Shown: positions 26,622-36,213, numbered from the stretch's first letter. The stretch is DNA of 58,306 bases from Opitutia bacterium UBA977 (GCA_002292345.1 DBBT01000090.1:1-58306); one strand, 5' to 3'. Program-made: numbers and translations. Notes: generated from the sequence alone by a model not told the origin.

Positions 26622-28331
26622 CTAATTCTCATCAAGTATCCACTCAGTCGCAGTTTTAGATTCTATCTCTTCCAAGGTGGTAAAGCCAAGCAAGGCTTTT
26701 TTCAAGGCATCATAACGCAACGGGCGATACCCGGCACGTCGGGCTGCAACTCCCAATTGATGGTCTGAAGAGTTCGCTGAAATGAGCGAGCGCATTTCCT
26801 CAGTGATTAACGCCAACTCATGAAAAGCGATACGACCGAAATAACCAGTCTGCCGACAATGCCCACACCCGACTCCATGATACAGGAACGGCAGATGCGC
26901 CGATTCGCAGTCATTAAAATAACGATCTAACACATCATGCTCTGGCATATACGCTTGTTTACAATTCACACAAATCCTAGCAGCGAGGCGCTGAGCCATA
27001 ACCGCTAAAATTGAAGGTGCCACCATGTAGGGCTCAATGCCTAACTCAATCAAACGAATCACCGCTTGGATCGCATTATTTGTATGCAGTGTCGAAAAGA
27101 CCAAGTGCCCAGTCAGAGCTGCCTCAGTCGCAATTTTTGCAGTCTCAAAATCTCGAATCTCACCGACGAGCATCACATCCGGATCTTGGCGCAGTAACGA
27201 GCGCAGCAACATCGAGAAACTTAGATCAATCTTAGAATTCACTTGTGACTGAATCACACCATCCATACGAGCTTCGATCGGGTCTTCAATCGTACAAATA
27301 TTGACATCCGGGGTATTGATCTCGTGCAAGGCTGCATACAAAGTAGTCGACTTACCAGATCCGGTAGGTCCCGTTACAAAAACCATACCATTCGGGTTAC
27401 GAATTACTTCTTTAAAAGGCTCCAAAATCGTTTGCGATATAAACATCTGATCCAATGCCTGGAAATCTCTTTTACCGGTCAGCGCTAAAATACGAAGTAC
27501 GATCTTCTCGCCATAAATGGAGGGAATTACCGACACACGAAAACTCACACTTTCAGCTCCGAGGGGAATCGAAAAACGACCATCCTGCGGGAAGCGGGAT
27601 TCCGAGATATTAAGATCACTCATGATTTTAATACGCGAATTCAGCGGTGCGTGAAGCGCCGATGCGATCTGAAAGACCTGCTGTAATCGACCATCTACAC
27701 GAAAGCGAATATTGGTATGCGACTCTAACGGTTCGATATGAATATCCGAGGCACGTTCTTTAATTGCCAGATACAATATCGCATTACACAAGCCGATGAT
27801 CGACTCGGCTCCACCCATCCCCTCGAGATCTTCAGGATCGAGCTTTGCCAGGATCGTGCCTTGACTACGCTCCAACTGAGCGATCAGTTCCTGCACCGAT
27901 TGGTCTGTACTATAATGTAGCTCGATCGCATCACGAACTTCCTTACTTAAACAAAATACAGGGCTAATTTGCTTGCCGGAAATAGCAGCAAGGCGTCGCA
28001 CTAACACCTTATCATCTGGATCTGGCATCGCCACAGTAAGCCCATCTTCTACCACATAAAGTGGCATGACATTACCCTTCCTAGCGATTTCAATTGGCAG
28101 GCAGGCAATCGCATCGTTACTGATAATGGTCGAAAGTGGATTTACATATGCACGCCCCAGACGGTTACTCCATAAATGACAAGCCACATCCTTTGGCACC
28201 GCTTCCGATTCAATCAATGACTCTAGCAACTCAAGTGAATTTTCCTTCGCACTTGCCAGTGCGAGGCTGTAGGCCTCATTTGAAATAAGAACATGTCTAT
28301 CCTCTAACTCTTCTCGAATTGTGATACTCAT
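26622..28331 (-). CDS. Type IV pilus / type II secretion assembly ATPase (PilB/GspE family), locus 1
   Basis: A 569-residue protein. Residues about 15-140 form an N-terminal MshEN-like domain. The motor domain has the RASDIHIEP segment at 193, Walker [10 protein letters not shown] at 321-329, the Asp-box around TIEDPIE at 348, Walker B LVGEIRD at 388-394, His-box GHLVFSTLHTN, and a zinc site with CVNC at 454 and CGHC at 489. It powers pilus or pseudopilus assembly from the cytoplasmic face. It overlaps the small gene at 28328 by four bases, and a receiver gene lies just ahead. The rest of the pilus genes are not next to it. Confidence 0.94.
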   Translation of the reverse strand: MSITIREELEDRHVLISNEAYSLALASAKENSLELLESLIESEAVPKDVACHLWSNRLGRAYVNPLSTIISNDAIACLPIEIARKGNVMPLYVVEDGLTVAMPDPDDKVLVRRLAAISGKQISPVFCLSKEVRDAIELHYSTDQSVQELIAQLERSQGTILAKLDPEDLEGMGGAESIIGLCNAILYLAIKERASDIHIEPLESHTNIRFRVDGRLQQVFQIASALHAPLNSRIKIMSDLNISESRFPQDGRFSIPLGAESVSFRVSVIPSIYGEKIVLRILALTGKRDFQALDQMFISQTILEPFKEVIRNPNGMVFVTGPTGSGKSTTLYAALHEINTPDVNICTIEDPIEARMDGVIQSQVNSKIDLSFSMLLRSLLRQDPDVMLVGEIRDFETAKIATEAALTGHLVFSTLHTNNAIQAVIRLIELGIEPYMVAPSILAVMAQRLAARICVNCKQAYMPEHDVLDRYFNDCESAHLPFLYHGVGCGHCRQTGYFGRIAFHELALITEEMRSLISANSSDHQLGVAARRAGYRPLRYDALKKALLGFTTLEEIESKTATEWILDEN

Positions 28332-28537
28332 TTTATAGTTCTCTTAATGTGGCGTTTGTCGGCAAACATTTTACCAATTTCGTTGGCATCCAAAAGTTCA
28401 CGCCGAGTATGGAGCTTACGCTCTTCGGCCACTTCTCCCAACATCTCATTGAGTGAATAACGCACGCCTTGCGCACGTGTTTTTTTAACGACGCTTGGCG
28501 TAGTTCGATTACTTTCTTCTGCCTTTGAATCACTCAT
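28328..28537 (-). CDS. Small hypothetical protein coupled to the PilB/GspE ATPase
   Basis: A 69-residue, highly basic protein (MSDSKAEESNRTTPSVVKKT...). The N-terminal 25 residues are polar and probably disordered; the rest looks like two short helices with GVRYSLNEMLGEVAEERKL and ELLDANEIGKMF. Its stop overlaps the ATPase start as ATGA, and the start lies 12 bases after the receiver gene. No homologue is recognised. Tight coupling on both sides supports it as a real gene; a role as adaptor between the receiver protein and the ATPase is inference. Confidence 0.6.
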   Translation of the reverse strand: MSDSKAEESNRTTPSVVKKTRAQGVRYSLNEMLGEVAEERKLHTRRELLDANEIGKMFADKRHIKRTIK

Positions 28538-28549
28538 CTTAAAAAATTA

Positions 28550-28930
28550 TTACTCCCAAATATCATCGATTAAGGTATCCAACTGCTTTGCGATATCTTC
28601 TTTAGGCGTATCTTTGCGGATATAATAAGAAGCACCGAGTTCGACACTCTGTTCGACCGCCTGACGCGATGCCACGGAAGAAGTCACCACAACCACAGCA
28701 GTGGGATCGAACTCCATGATCTCATCAAGTGCCTCCATGCCTTCCTTCACCGGCATATTCACGTCAAGTAACACCAAATCAGGCTTACGCGACTTGTAGA
28801 GATCAATACCTTCTTGCCCATTCTTCGCTTCTATAAAAGTCTTAAAGCCAACCTTTTTCAAGATCAGCTTTAAATACATGCGGATGTGCGGTTCGTCATC
28901 GACAATCAATGCAGTATTAGGGCGTTTCAT
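28550..28930 (-). CDS. Single-domain response regulator (CheY-like)
   Basis: A 126-residue receiver domain without an output domain. Acidic pocket D11 D12 E13, phospho-acceptor D56 in LVLLDVNMP, TSS in place of the switch Thr region and the conserved Lys in YYIRKDTPKE. It is the first gene of a three-gene operon with the small protein and the PilB/GspE ATPase. Phosphorylation by an unknown kinase could control the ATPase, as single-domain PilG/PilH do for twitching; that is inference from position. Confidence 0.92.
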   Translation of the reverse strand: MKRPNTALIVDDEPHIRMYLKLILKKVGFKTFIEAKNGQEGIDLYKSRKPDLVLLDVNMPVKEGMEALDEIMEFDPTAVVVVTSSVASRQAVEQSVELGASYYIRKDTPKEDIAKQLDTLIDDIWE

Positions 28931-28992
28931 GCAGATTAACCTTCTGGGTGTTGCACCGCATGTCGAGAAGAAATGACTAGAAACGAGCCGAC

Positions 28993-30540
28993 TTGACCTC
29001 GACGGACACGCTCACCTATATTCGATTTTTTCTTTTCACTGTGTTTGCGAAACTTACTCTCCTCGATGGTCTCATCGTCTTACTCTACTTTGCGGCGGTT
29101 TTAGGTATTGGGCTCTATCATGCCCGTCGCAATAAAGGCGCGGACGACTTCATCTCTGCAAGCCGACAAATGCCGTGGCTCGCAGTGCTCGGTTCAATCG
29201 TGGCGACCGAAGTCAGCGCAGCGACTTTCCTCGCCACTCCTGGTGTCGGCTTCGCCGAGAATATGAGCTACCTACAATTTGGCGTAGGCTCCTTTCTGGC
29301 GCGTATTTTCATCGCCTTCGTCTTTTTAGGAGCCTTCTACGCGGCCAAAAGTTTAACCATCTATGAATTCCTAGCTAATCGCTTTGGTAATGGTACCCGT
29401 TATACCGCGACTCTTTTTTTCATTGTCACACGACTGCTAGCCTCCGCGGTGCGCCTGATGATTGCGGCGACAGGACTCAGCCTGATTCTGGATGTGCCCT
29501 TTGCCATCTGCCTAGCAATATTTACATTAGTTGCGATTATTTACACCGGCGGTGGCGGCATTCGTGGAATCATTTGGACCGATGTCCTACAGGCCATCGT
29601 CTTTATCAGTTGTGGGCTAGCGTTGATTCTATATATTGGTCAAAGCATCGGTTGGAGCACGATCAGCGAAATCGGTGCTGCCAACGGGCGTTTTGATATT
29701 TTCCGCTTCAGTCCGAGTGAAAGCGGTGTCGGCCTGCTCGGCTGGCTCAATGATCCGAAGCTATTTTGGATCGCGGCAGTGTTCGGCTTCATCAGCACAA
29801 CTGCTGCGTTCGGCACTGATCAAGATATGACGCAACGTATGCTCACTTGCAAAGATGTCGGGGCGGCACGGCGCAGTGTCATCCTCAGTGGTTTCATTTC
29901 GATCCCGATCGCGGCACTGTTTCTATTTGTCGGCGTGGCACTATTTGCCTTTTATCAAGTGCATGCCGATGCGAGCCTGCCGATGACAGTGCTCGCAGAT
30001 GGCAGTAGCAAAGTGACGGCCGATAAAGTCTTTCCTTGGTTCATTGGCACACAACTACCCAGCGGCCTCAGAGGACTATTACTGGTGGGTGTGCTCGCCG
30101 CAGCCATGTCGAGTCTCGATTCTACGATGGGCGCGCTCAGTTCATCCGCCTTGGTCGACCTTTACCGCCCCCTCTTAAAGAAGCAAACCAGTAACCAAAT
30201 CGGACTGCGCCTATCACGCATTTTCGTATCGATCTTCGGCATCGCGCTCGCACTCACAGCATGGGCACTCAAAGATGCTGCGGGCTTTCTATGGCTGACC
30301 TTCAAAATCGGCAGTATTACCTACGGTGCCATGCTCGGAGTCTTTCTGCTGGGAATTCTCACCACTCGTGGCACTGACCGCGGCAACTGGATCTCAATGC
30401 TCAGCGGCAGCTTGATCTGCGGACTGCTCTTGGTATTGATTGAAACTGGAAATTTAGCGCTTGGTTGGACGTGGTTAATTGTGATCGGCACTGCATGGAC
30501 CCTTGGCATTGGCTATTTGTGGCATGAAAAAGCCCCGTGA
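28993..30540 (+). CDS. Sodium/solute symporter (SSF family)
   Basis: A 515-residue membrane protein with about 13 hydrophobic helices. The family segments GADDFISASRQMPWLAVLGSI and IIYTGGGGIRGIIWTDVLQ are present, together with the conserved pair of Ser/Thr-rich stretches around AAAMSSLDSTMGALSSS that binds sodium in SSF proteins. Substrate cannot be read from the sequence (sugars, amino acids, urea and others are possible). The first start is TTG at 28993; GTG at 29041 (VFAKLTLLDG) is an alternative that fits the usual SSF N-terminus better. The stop codon lies inside a hairpin at 30529-30562. Confidence 0.92.
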   Translation: MTSTDTLTYIRFFLFTVFAKLTLLDGLIVLLYFAAVLGIGLYHARRNKGADDFISASRQMPWLAVLGSIVATEVSAATFLATPGVGFAENMSYLQFGVGSFLARIFIAFVFLGAFYAAKSLTIYEFLANRFGNGTRYTATLFFIVTRLLASAVRLMIAATGLSLILDVPFAICLAIFTLVAIIYTGGGGIRGIIWTDVLQAIVFISCGLALILYIGQSIGWSTISEIGAANGRFDIFRFSPSESGVGLLGWLNDPKLFWIAAVFGFISTTAAFGTDQDMTQRMLTCKDVGAARRSVILSGFISIPIAALFLFVGVALFAFYQVHADASLPMTVLADGSSKVTADKVFPWFIGTQLPSGLRGLLLVGVLAAAMSSLDSTMGALSSSALVDLYRPLLKKQTSNQIGLRLSRIFVSIFGIALALTAWALKDAAGFLWLTFKIGSITYGAMLGVFLLGILTTRGTDRGNWISMLSGSLICGLLLVLIETGNLALGWTWLIVIGTAWTLGIGYLWHEKAP

Positions 30541-30562
30541 TCTGAATGACCAACGGGGCTTT
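30529..30562 (-). terminator. Terminator of the cysteine-rich gene, embedded in the end of the symporter gene
   Basis: AAAGCCCCGT (30529-30538) pairs perfectly with ACGGGGCTTT (30553-30562). On the minus strand it is followed by five T, so it terminates the transcript from 30584. It also covers the stop codon of the symporter gene and may serve both. Confidence 0.75.
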
Positions 30563-30583
30563 GAAGTAAGAGTAGTCTGCTGT

Positions 30584-30820
30584 TTAACTCATCGGGCAGC
30601 ATGCCTTCTTGCCATCTTTTGCAGAGGCTGCGGCAGCATCTTTTGTGCAGCAAGCTTTCGCACACTCAGCCGCGCAGGCCTCGTCTGCGCAGCAAGCTTT
30701 CGCACACTCCGCTGGACAAGCTTTTGCATCAGCCTTGTTATGGGCAGCACAACTGCCACACGCGCTCGCTGAGATCGCACCAGCAATTAACAGAATCGGA
30801 ATAAGTAGGAATTTTTTCAT
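30584..30820 (-). CDS. Small secreted cysteine-rich repeat protein
   Basis: A 78-residue protein with a signal peptide ending at about residue 20 (MKKFLLIPILLIAGAISASA). The mature 58 residues hold 12 Cys. A 14-residue unit is repeated, CPAECAKACC at 35-44 and CAAECAKACC at 49-58, and the end is KKACCPMS. The repeat is also visible in the DNA as near-identical 42-base copies. It is not a known metallothionein, but the CxxxC and CC pairs suggest metal binding or disulfide cross-links in the periplasm or outside the cell. It has its own terminator at 30529-30562. Confidence 0.72.
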   Translation of the reverse strand: MKKFLLIPILLIAGAISASACGSCAAHNKADAKACPAECAKACCADEACAAECAKACCTKDAAAASAKDGKKACCPMS

Positions 30821-30951
30821 TTTTATTTATTATGGTTAGGATTGAAGATATATCATGAGTTCTACGTCTTGTCGAATCATTCGATAGACTTTTTATTAGA
30901 GCGGCCTAACCTCTTCCTATTCCCATTTTTTCCACAAAGTTCGACAATTGC

Positions 30952-31953
30952 ATGCTCCCTTGGTTTCAAAACGGTCAATTCCCCCTCTATCTCGCTCCAA
31001 TGGCGCGAGTTACGGACATCGTCTTTCGTCAATTTTGTAAAGAGCAAGGTGCCGATGTCATGGTCACTGAGTTCGTGCAATCCGATGCGCTCATCCGTGA
31101 AGACCCTAAACTTTGGGAAACCGTCGACTTTACTGAACAACAGCGCCCGATGGGGGTGCAAATCTTCGGTGCCAATCCAGATTCCATGGCCGACGCGGCG
31201 CGGCTCCTGGCCGATCGCCTGCAACCCGACTTTATTGATATCAATTTCGGTTGCCCCGCAGATCGCGTGATCTGTATGGACGCGGGCTCCTCAATGCTGC
31301 GTAATCCGGCCAAAATCGGCACAGTCGTCGGCGCCGTGGTGCGTGCAGTTCCTGGCACCGCAGTGACTGCCAAAATCCGCACTGGCTGGGACGACGATAC
31401 CATCGTTGCCCGCGAAGTCGGCCACATCGTCGAAGGCGAAGGCGCACAAGCACTCACCATTCACGGTCGCACCAAAATGCAAGGCTACAGCGGCGACGCC
31501 AATTGGCCACTCATTGCCGAAGTCGCGGCAGAGCTCACGATCCCTGTCATCGGCAACGGCAATATCCGCAGCGCGCACGATGTGATTCGCATCCGCGAAC
31601 AAACCAACTGCGCCGGATTGATGATCGGCCGCGCCGCTCTGGGCTACCCGTGGATTTTTCGCGACATTAAGCATTATCTCGAGCACGGCGTGGTGCCCGA
31701 ACCGCCGACAGTCGCAGAGCGCTGGCAAACCATCCTCGACTATACGCAGAAGCTAATGGCCCGTCCCTTTCGTCAACAAAAGCACACTGATCTGCGCTGG
31801 ATGCGCCCCAAATTGATCGCACTCACTAAGAGTATGAAAAGTTCACGACAGATCCGAGGCGCACTCGGCCACGTCATTCAGTATGAAGACCTCGAACGCG
31901 TCGCCGCCGAGCACATCGCACAATTCGGCACAGATAATAATATCGGCGAATAA
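30952..31953 (+). CDS. dus: tRNA-dihydrouridine synthase (Dus family)
   Basis: A 333-residue FMN enzyme that reduces uridine to dihydrouridine in the D-loop of tRNA. It has [32 protein letters not shown] with the catalytic Cys101, [23 protein letters not shown], and the FMN-binding [10 protein letters not shown] and [15 protein letters not shown]. Whether it is DusA, DusB or DusC cannot be settled; the layout is closest to DusB. The low-MW phosphatase gene follows after 23 bases. Confidence 0.95.
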   Translation: MLPWFQNGQFPLYLAPMARVTDIVFRQFCKEQGADVMVTEFVQSDALIREDPKLWETVDFTEQQRPMGVQIFGANPDSMADAARLLADRLQPDFIDINFGCPADRVICMDAGSSMLRNPAKIGTVVGAVVRAVPGTAVTAKIRTGWDDDTIVAREVGHIVEGEGAQALTIHGRTKMQGYSGDANWPLIAEVAAELTIPVIGNGNIRSAHDVIRIREQTNCAGLMIGRAALGYPWIFRDIKHYLEHGVVPEPPTVAERWQTILDYTQKLMARPFRQQKHTDLRWMRPKLIALTKSMKSSRQIRGALGHVIQYEDLERVAAEHIAQFGTDNNIGE

Positions 31954-31976
31954 ACCTCCGCCAGCAGTCATTACCA

Positions 31977-32447
31977 GTGAACAAAATTCTTTTTCTCTGC
32001 ATGGGCAATATCTGCCGCTCTCCCGCGGGTCACTGTGTCTTCCAACATCTAGTCGACCAAGCCGGACTCGCTGATCAATTCGAGATTGAATCAGCTGGCA
32101 CCATCGGCTTTCACGTCGGCTCATCGCCTGACAAACGTATGCAGCACTGTATGCGTACACGTAATATCCCGATCATCGGCCATTCGCGACAACTTCAGCC
32201 CAGCGATCTTGAAGTTTACGATCTGATCCTGGCGATGGATAACGACAACCTTGTCGATGCACGCGCCCTCGATCCCTCTGGTAAGCTGCATCACAAAGTC
32301 CAACTCTTCTGCGACTATTGCACCACTCATAGCCAAACCGAAGTACCTGATCCGTATTACGGCGGTGACCGTGGCTTCGAACACGTGCTCGACCTAATCG
32401 AAGATGGCTGTGCGAATTTGCTTAAACAATTAAGTGCCGGCCAATAA
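31977..32447 (+). CDS. Low-molecular-weight protein-tyrosine-phosphatase
   Basis: A 156-residue enzyme. The P-loop is CMGNICRS at 8-15 with nucleophile Cys8 and Arg14; the general acid is D125 in [15 protein letters not shown]. The protein is of usual length and has no signal peptide. It starts with GTG at 31977. In bacteria these phosphatases often act on tyrosine-phosphorylated Wzc-type kinases of capsule export, but no such genes lie here. Adjacent to dus and efp on the same strand. Confidence 0.92.
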   Translation: MNKILFLCMGNICRSPAGHCVFQHLVDQAGLADQFEIESAGTIGFHVGSSPDKRMQHCMRTRNIPIIGHSRQLQPSDLEVYDLILAMDNDNLVDARALDPSGKLHHKVQLFCDYCTTHSQTEVPDPYYGGDRGFEHVLDLIEDGCANLLKQLSAGQ

Positions 32448-32540
32448 TCCGCGCGTAGCCGCCATTTGCGCCGCTGCCGAATCGCTTGACAGGCTCGCTA
32501 AGCACTGGAAGATCATTTTTTTCTAATACCACAAATACTT

Positions 32541-33098
32541 ATGGCATCTCCTACAGACGTTCGCAAAGGCAAGGTCCTCAACTATCAAGGCACTCCGCAC
32601 CTTGTTCTCGACGTACAGCACCGCACACAGGGCCGTCAGGCTGGCTTCATGCAAGTCACCATGCGCAACCTGAGTTCTGGATCCAGCACCAACACCAAAA
32701 TCCGCACCACAGACTCCGTCGAGATTATGCACACCGATATGGTGAAGCTTGAGTATAGTTATGTCGATGGCGACGGCTTTCATTTCATGGACCCCGAAAC
32801 CTTTGAAGATATTATTCTCGATGCCTCTCTTGTCGAAGACTCAAAGGAGTTCCTCGTCGAAACACAGGTATACAGCATCCTTCACGTCAACGACAAGCCG
32901 ATCCAAATCGAGCTACCTGCGTCGATCGAAATGAAGGTCATCGAATCCGCCGAAGGCATTAAAGGCGACACCGCTAGCAACGTACAAAAGCCAGCTACAC
33001 TCGAAACTGGCCTCGTCGTGCAAGTGCCCCTGTTCGTCAAAGAAGGCGACGTGCTCAAGATCAGCACCTCTGAAAAGTCCTACATGGGCCGCGCCTAG
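32541..33098 (+). CDS. efp: Translation elongation factor P with Arg at the modification site, EfpL-like ends
   Basis: A 185-residue three-domain EF-P that relieves ribosome stalling at polyproline. At the tip loop, HRTQGRQAGF, the residue usually modified (Lys34 in E. coli) is Arg32. The C-terminus (GIKGDTASNVQKPATLETGL, ending in SYMGRA) resembles EfpL/YeiP rather than classic EF-P. An Arg-type EF-P is rhamnosylated by EarP in some proteobacteria; no earP is in the window. It is followed by a terminator at 33129-33162. Confidence 0.93.
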   Translation: MASPTDVRKGKVLNYQGTPHLVLDVQHRTQGRQAGFMQVTMRNLSSGSSTNTKIRTTDSVEIMHTDMVKLEYSYVDGDGFHFMDPETFEDIILDASLVEDSKEFLVETQVYSILHVNDKPIQIELPASIEMKVIESAEGIKGDTASNVQKPATLETGLVVQVPLFVKEGDVLKISTSEKSYMGRA

Positions 33099-33128
33099 CC
33101 GCTCCAGCTCGACAGATTTTATAAATAA

Positions 33129-33162
33129 AAACGGCGGACGCTTTACGTGTTCGCCGTTTTTT
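33129..33162 (+). terminator. Rho-independent terminator of efp
   Basis: AAACGGCG (33129-33136) pairs with CGCCGTTT (33152-33159), extended inside by ACG/CGT, and followed by T residues. It lies 30 bases after the efp stop. Confidence 0.85.
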
Positions 33163-33181
33163 GTGTATCACGCTTATGGCG

Positions 33182-33244
33182 ACCTCCGTCGCAAGACGGA
33201 GGTGCGTCAGAATAAGCCAATGCTCCCCCGTCTTACGACGGAGG
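33182..33244. repeat. Pair of related palindromes in opposite orientation between efp and pyrC
   Basis: ACCTCCGTC-GCAA-GACGGAGGT (33182-33203) is a perfect 9-bp stem with a GNRA-type loop. CCCCCGTC-TTAC-GACGGAGG (33225-33244) is its near copy, inverted, with one mismatch. They sit 21 bases apart in the convergent region and end eight bases before the pyrC stop at 33252. They look like REP-type intergenic palindromes and may also stop pyrC transcription. Confidence 0.6.
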
Positions 33245-33251
33245 CCACACA

Positions 33252-34250
33252 TTAGTCAATTGAAGTCACCGCCCAAGGGATCGTCTCGCCAGCACGATAC
33301 GGCACCACATCGCCATAGCTTTCTGGCACAAGCATGCCAACTTTCTCCAGCTTCACGGTTTTCGATAGCGGCGTAAAATCATGAATGCGCTGAGCATTGC
33401 CACTGACAAATGCCTGCAAATTATCCAACGCACCGTGCTCCTCAAATAGCTCGACCAAGGTCGGCAAACAAACTGGCGCCGTGAAGAGCCCTGCCGCACA
33501 GCCGCAGCACTCCTTCTTGGAAATTGGGTGCGGCGCTGAATCGCTGCCAAACATCAATTTAGGATGAGCTTGCAAAGCTGCCGCCAACAACGCTTCGCGA
33601 TCCTCTGGACGCTTCGCGATCGGCTTACAGAAAAGATGCGGCTGCAACATGCCGCCTGCTACATCATTGAGCGTAATGATCAGATGGTGCAGTGTGACCG
33701 TGGCATATAGATTCTCGTAGCGATCCAGTAACTCGACCGCGTCACGGGTCGTGATATGCTCCATCGTGATTTTCAACTGGGGGAATTTCTGCGCGAGATA
33801 CTCATAACTGGCGAGGAACTCCTTTTCGCGATCCATCACGAAGCCATGCGTCTCGCCGTGAATCATCAACGGAATCCCCATTTCTTCCATTAACTTGAAC
33901 GTGCCCTCGACTGCACTGAGCTCTTTAACGCCTGCTTCGCTATTGGTGGTCGCACCAGCCGGATAGAGCTTGATGCCAAAGATGTGCTCACGCGCGACGG
34001 CTAGTTCAGCCTCACTGTAGTTGCGAAAAAACAACATCATCAACGGGTCAAAGGTCGTGTCGCCCTTAGCCACATTGATCTGATCACGATACTTTTGCAG
34101 GCGATCCAGATTATCAACTGGCGGCACCAGATTCGGCATAATGATCGCTCCGGAAAAATGCTCGGCGGTGAGCGGCGTCACGCGCTCCATCATTGCCCCT
34201 TCGCGGAGGTGCAAGTGCATATCAAGTGGTGAATCAAAAACAAATTCCAT
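33252..34250 (-). CDS. pyrC: Dihydroorotase PyrC
   Basis: A 332-residue zinc enzyme closing carbamoyl-aspartate to dihydroorotate in pyrimidine synthesis. Metal ligands are H12 and H14 in MHLHLR, carbamylated Lys94 in FGIKLYPAG, His residues in IHGE and MEHITT, and the Asp in FGSDSAPH. Length and motifs are those of the E. coli-type dihydroorotase. It stands alone, with 200 bases to rdgB upstream. Confidence 0.97.
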   Translation of the reverse strand: MEFVFDSPLDMHLHLREGAMMERVTPLTAEHFSGAIIMPNLVPPVDNLDRLQKYRDQINVAKGDTTFDPLMMLFFRNYSEAELAVAREHIFGIKLYPAGATTNSEAGVKELSAVEGTFKLMEEMGIPLMIHGETHGFVMDREKEFLASYEYLAQKFPQLKITMEHITTRDAVELLDRYENLYATVTLHHLIITLNDVAGGMLQPHLFCKPIAKRPEDREALLAAALQAHPKLMFGSDSAPHPISKKECCGCAAGLFTAPVCLPTLVELFEEHGALDNLQAFVSGNAQRIHDFTPLSKTVKLEKVGMLVPESYGDVVPYRAGETIPWAVTSID

Positions 34251-34456
34251 ACCAGTAAGCTACGCCGCCCCACCCTCAGCTGCAAAGCATAAAGCGACCC
34301 AGAGGATGAAGAAATCATTCCTGGCACTCAAACCATTCAATCGCTGAGTAATCTTAGCTATCATTCGTAGCGTCTAGCTTATGCCAGCAGTCATTCAAGT
34401 AGAAATACCAGATTCACACCCACTGCTCTTCACAGCAAAAGTATGCCGTTTCCCAT

Positions 34457-35056
34457 TTATTTTTCCAAGATACTGTACATCAACTCGACCGCTTTCGCGC
34501 GATGGCTGAGCTGGCTCTTCACCGCATCACCGAGTTGCGCGAAGCTTTCACTATAGCCATTCGGAATAAAGATCGGGTCATAACCGAAGCCACCGTCGCC
34601 ATGGACTTCGGTATCGATGCGACCTTCGCAACATCCATCGTAATGCGTGATGTAGCCATCGTGGTCGATCACACACAACACACAGCGGAAGCGTGCAGTG
34701 CGCTTGGCCTTCGGCACATCCTTCAGTGCGTCGAGCAGTTTCACTACATTGTCTTGGTCGCTCGCGTCCACCCCGGCGTAACGTGCAGAATAAATGCCTG
34801 GCGCCCCGTCAAGCGCATCTACTTCAAGACCGGAATCGTCCGCCATCACCCAAGCATCCGCTGGCGCCAGCATGCGCAGTGCCTTGGCTTTGATTTGTGC
34901 ATTCGCGGCAAAGGTCGAACCGTTCTCATCCACATCTGGCATACCACCACAGGCTTTTGCAGAAACCACATCGAATTCGAGTCCCTTAAGTAGCAGTTCG
35001 AATTCTTCGACTTTGTGAGCGTTGCCAGTGGCGATAATGAGAGAATGTTGGGTCAT
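34457..35056 (-). CDS. rdgB: Non-canonical purine NTP pyrophosphatase RdgB/HAM1
   Basis: A 199-residue enzyme that removes dITP and XTP from the nucleotide pool. It shows [12 protein letters not shown], the substrate-binding [42 protein letters not shown] and the closing LSHRAKA. It lies 23 bases downstream of ribD on the same strand. AT-rich TATTATAAC lies just before the ATG; there is no ribosome-binding site. Confidence 0.96.
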   Translation of the reverse strand: MTQHSLIIATGNAHKVEEFELLLKGLEFDVVSAKACGGMPDVDENGSTFAANAQIKAKALRMLAPADAWVMADDSGLEVDALDGAPGIYSARYAGVDASDQDNVVKLLDALKDVPKAKRTARFRCVLCVIDHDGYITHYDGCCEGRIDTEVHGDGGFGYDPIFIPNGYSESFAQLGDAVKSQLSHRAKAVELMYSILEK

Positions 35057-35079
35057 AAAAAGTTATAATAAAAATGGCT

Positions 35080-36213
35080 TCAACTATGACTTCGACGACG
35101 CAGACTGCCACGGGTGAGAATATCTTCCTCTAAAATCGCGTGGCGTACTTGGCTGAGCTGTAACGCGTCGCGCATCGACTGCGTATCGCGCGCACTGCCG
35201 ATACCCGGGGTCGCGCAATCGCTCATAAACTTCGGCGCTTGATAAATAAAGGCATAATCGACCAGCTGCCGTTCCAGCAAACTGGAGGCCAGCGTCGGTC
35301 CAGTCTCGACATACACGCCGCAGATTTCCTCTTCTGCGCAACGCTTACGAAAAGCCTCCCAATCTAAATGACCATCGACTTCTGGCAATTCCCAGACGCT
35401 CACGCCATGAGCAGTGAGTTGACCGCGCAGATCAACATCCGCTGCTGGGCCACACAGCACAGTCGTGCGCTCCTTGTGCGCGTCTCTATAAAGCTGCGGC
35501 CAGCGCGTTTCGCGCACAGTGCGCAAACTCCGATCAAACACAAAGCGCCGCGGACACCAGGTCGACTCGCCAATCCGGCTCGTCAGGCTCGGATCATCGC
35601 GCAGCACCGTATTGGCTCCCACTGCGATCGCCGGAAAATAGCGCCGCCAACGCATCACATCCGCCCGTGCCGCCTCACCCGTCACCCATTGCGAGTGCCC
35701 CGAAGCCGCCGCGAATTTACCGTCCAATGTAAGCGCCATCTTCGCCGCAATCAGCGGCCGGTTGCTCACAATCCAATGGTTGAAAATTAAATTCAGATCA
35801 GTGCAATCCTGCGCCAGCAGCCCTTCGAGCACATCGACGCCCGCTAAGCGTAACAGCTCGAGCCCCTGCCCTGCATGATCTGGATTTGGATCGACTGCGC
35901 CGACGACCACGTTCCGTATGCCCGACTCAAGAATCGCAGTGGTGCAAGCGCCCGTGCGACCGCTGCTGCTGCAAGGCTCTAAAGTTACATAAATCGTCGC
36001 GCCTTCGGCCGGCTTACGTCCCAGCGCTTGCAGTGCTTCGATCTCAGCGTGCGGTTGCCCCGCCGCATGATGCCAGCCTTCGGCCACGATCTGCCCCTGC
36101 TCGACGATCACCGCACCGACCATAGGATTCGAGTGCGTTTGCCCCCAAGCTCGCTGCGCTAATTTAAGCGCATGCGCCATAAAGGCTTGGTGCGACTGGT
36201 CAGATTCACTCAT
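35080..36213 (-). CDS. ribD: Riboflavin biosynthesis deaminase/reductase RibD
   Basis: A 377-residue two-domain enzyme. The N-terminal cytidine-deaminase-like part has HAE at 55-57 and the zinc cysteines C81 and C90 in EPCSSSGRTGAC. The C-terminal part is the NADPH-dependent reductase (KMALTLDGKFAAASGHSQWV, ... VGANTVLRDDPSLTSR, ... VETGPTLASSLL). Together they carry out the second and third steps of the pathway from GTP. It overlaps the MBL-fold gene by four bases. Confidence 0.95.
   Translation of the reverse strand: MSESDQSHQAFMAHALKLAQRAWGQTHSNPMVGAVIVEQGQIVAEGWHHAAGQPHAEIEALQALGRKPAEGATIYVTLEPCSSSGRTGACTTAILESGIRNVVVGAVDPNPDHAGQGLELLRLAGVDVLEGLLAQDCTDLNLIFNHWIVSNRPLIAAKMALTLDGKFAAASGHSQWVTGEAARADVMRWRRYFPAIAVGANTVLRDDPSLTSRIGESTWCPRRFVFDRSLRTVRETRWPQLYRDAHKERTTVLCGPAADVDLRGQLTAHGVSVWELPEVDGHLDWEAFRKRCAEEEICGVYVETGPTLASSLLERQLVDYAFIYQAPKFMSDCATPGIGSARDTQSMRDALQLSQVRHAILEEDILTRGSLRRRSHS

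Noticed and set aside
30589..30839. Several Ala/Cys/His-rich frames on both strands over the cysteine-rich gene
   Set aside because: They arise from the repeated DNA of the 30584 gene; only that frame has a signal peptide and its own terminator.
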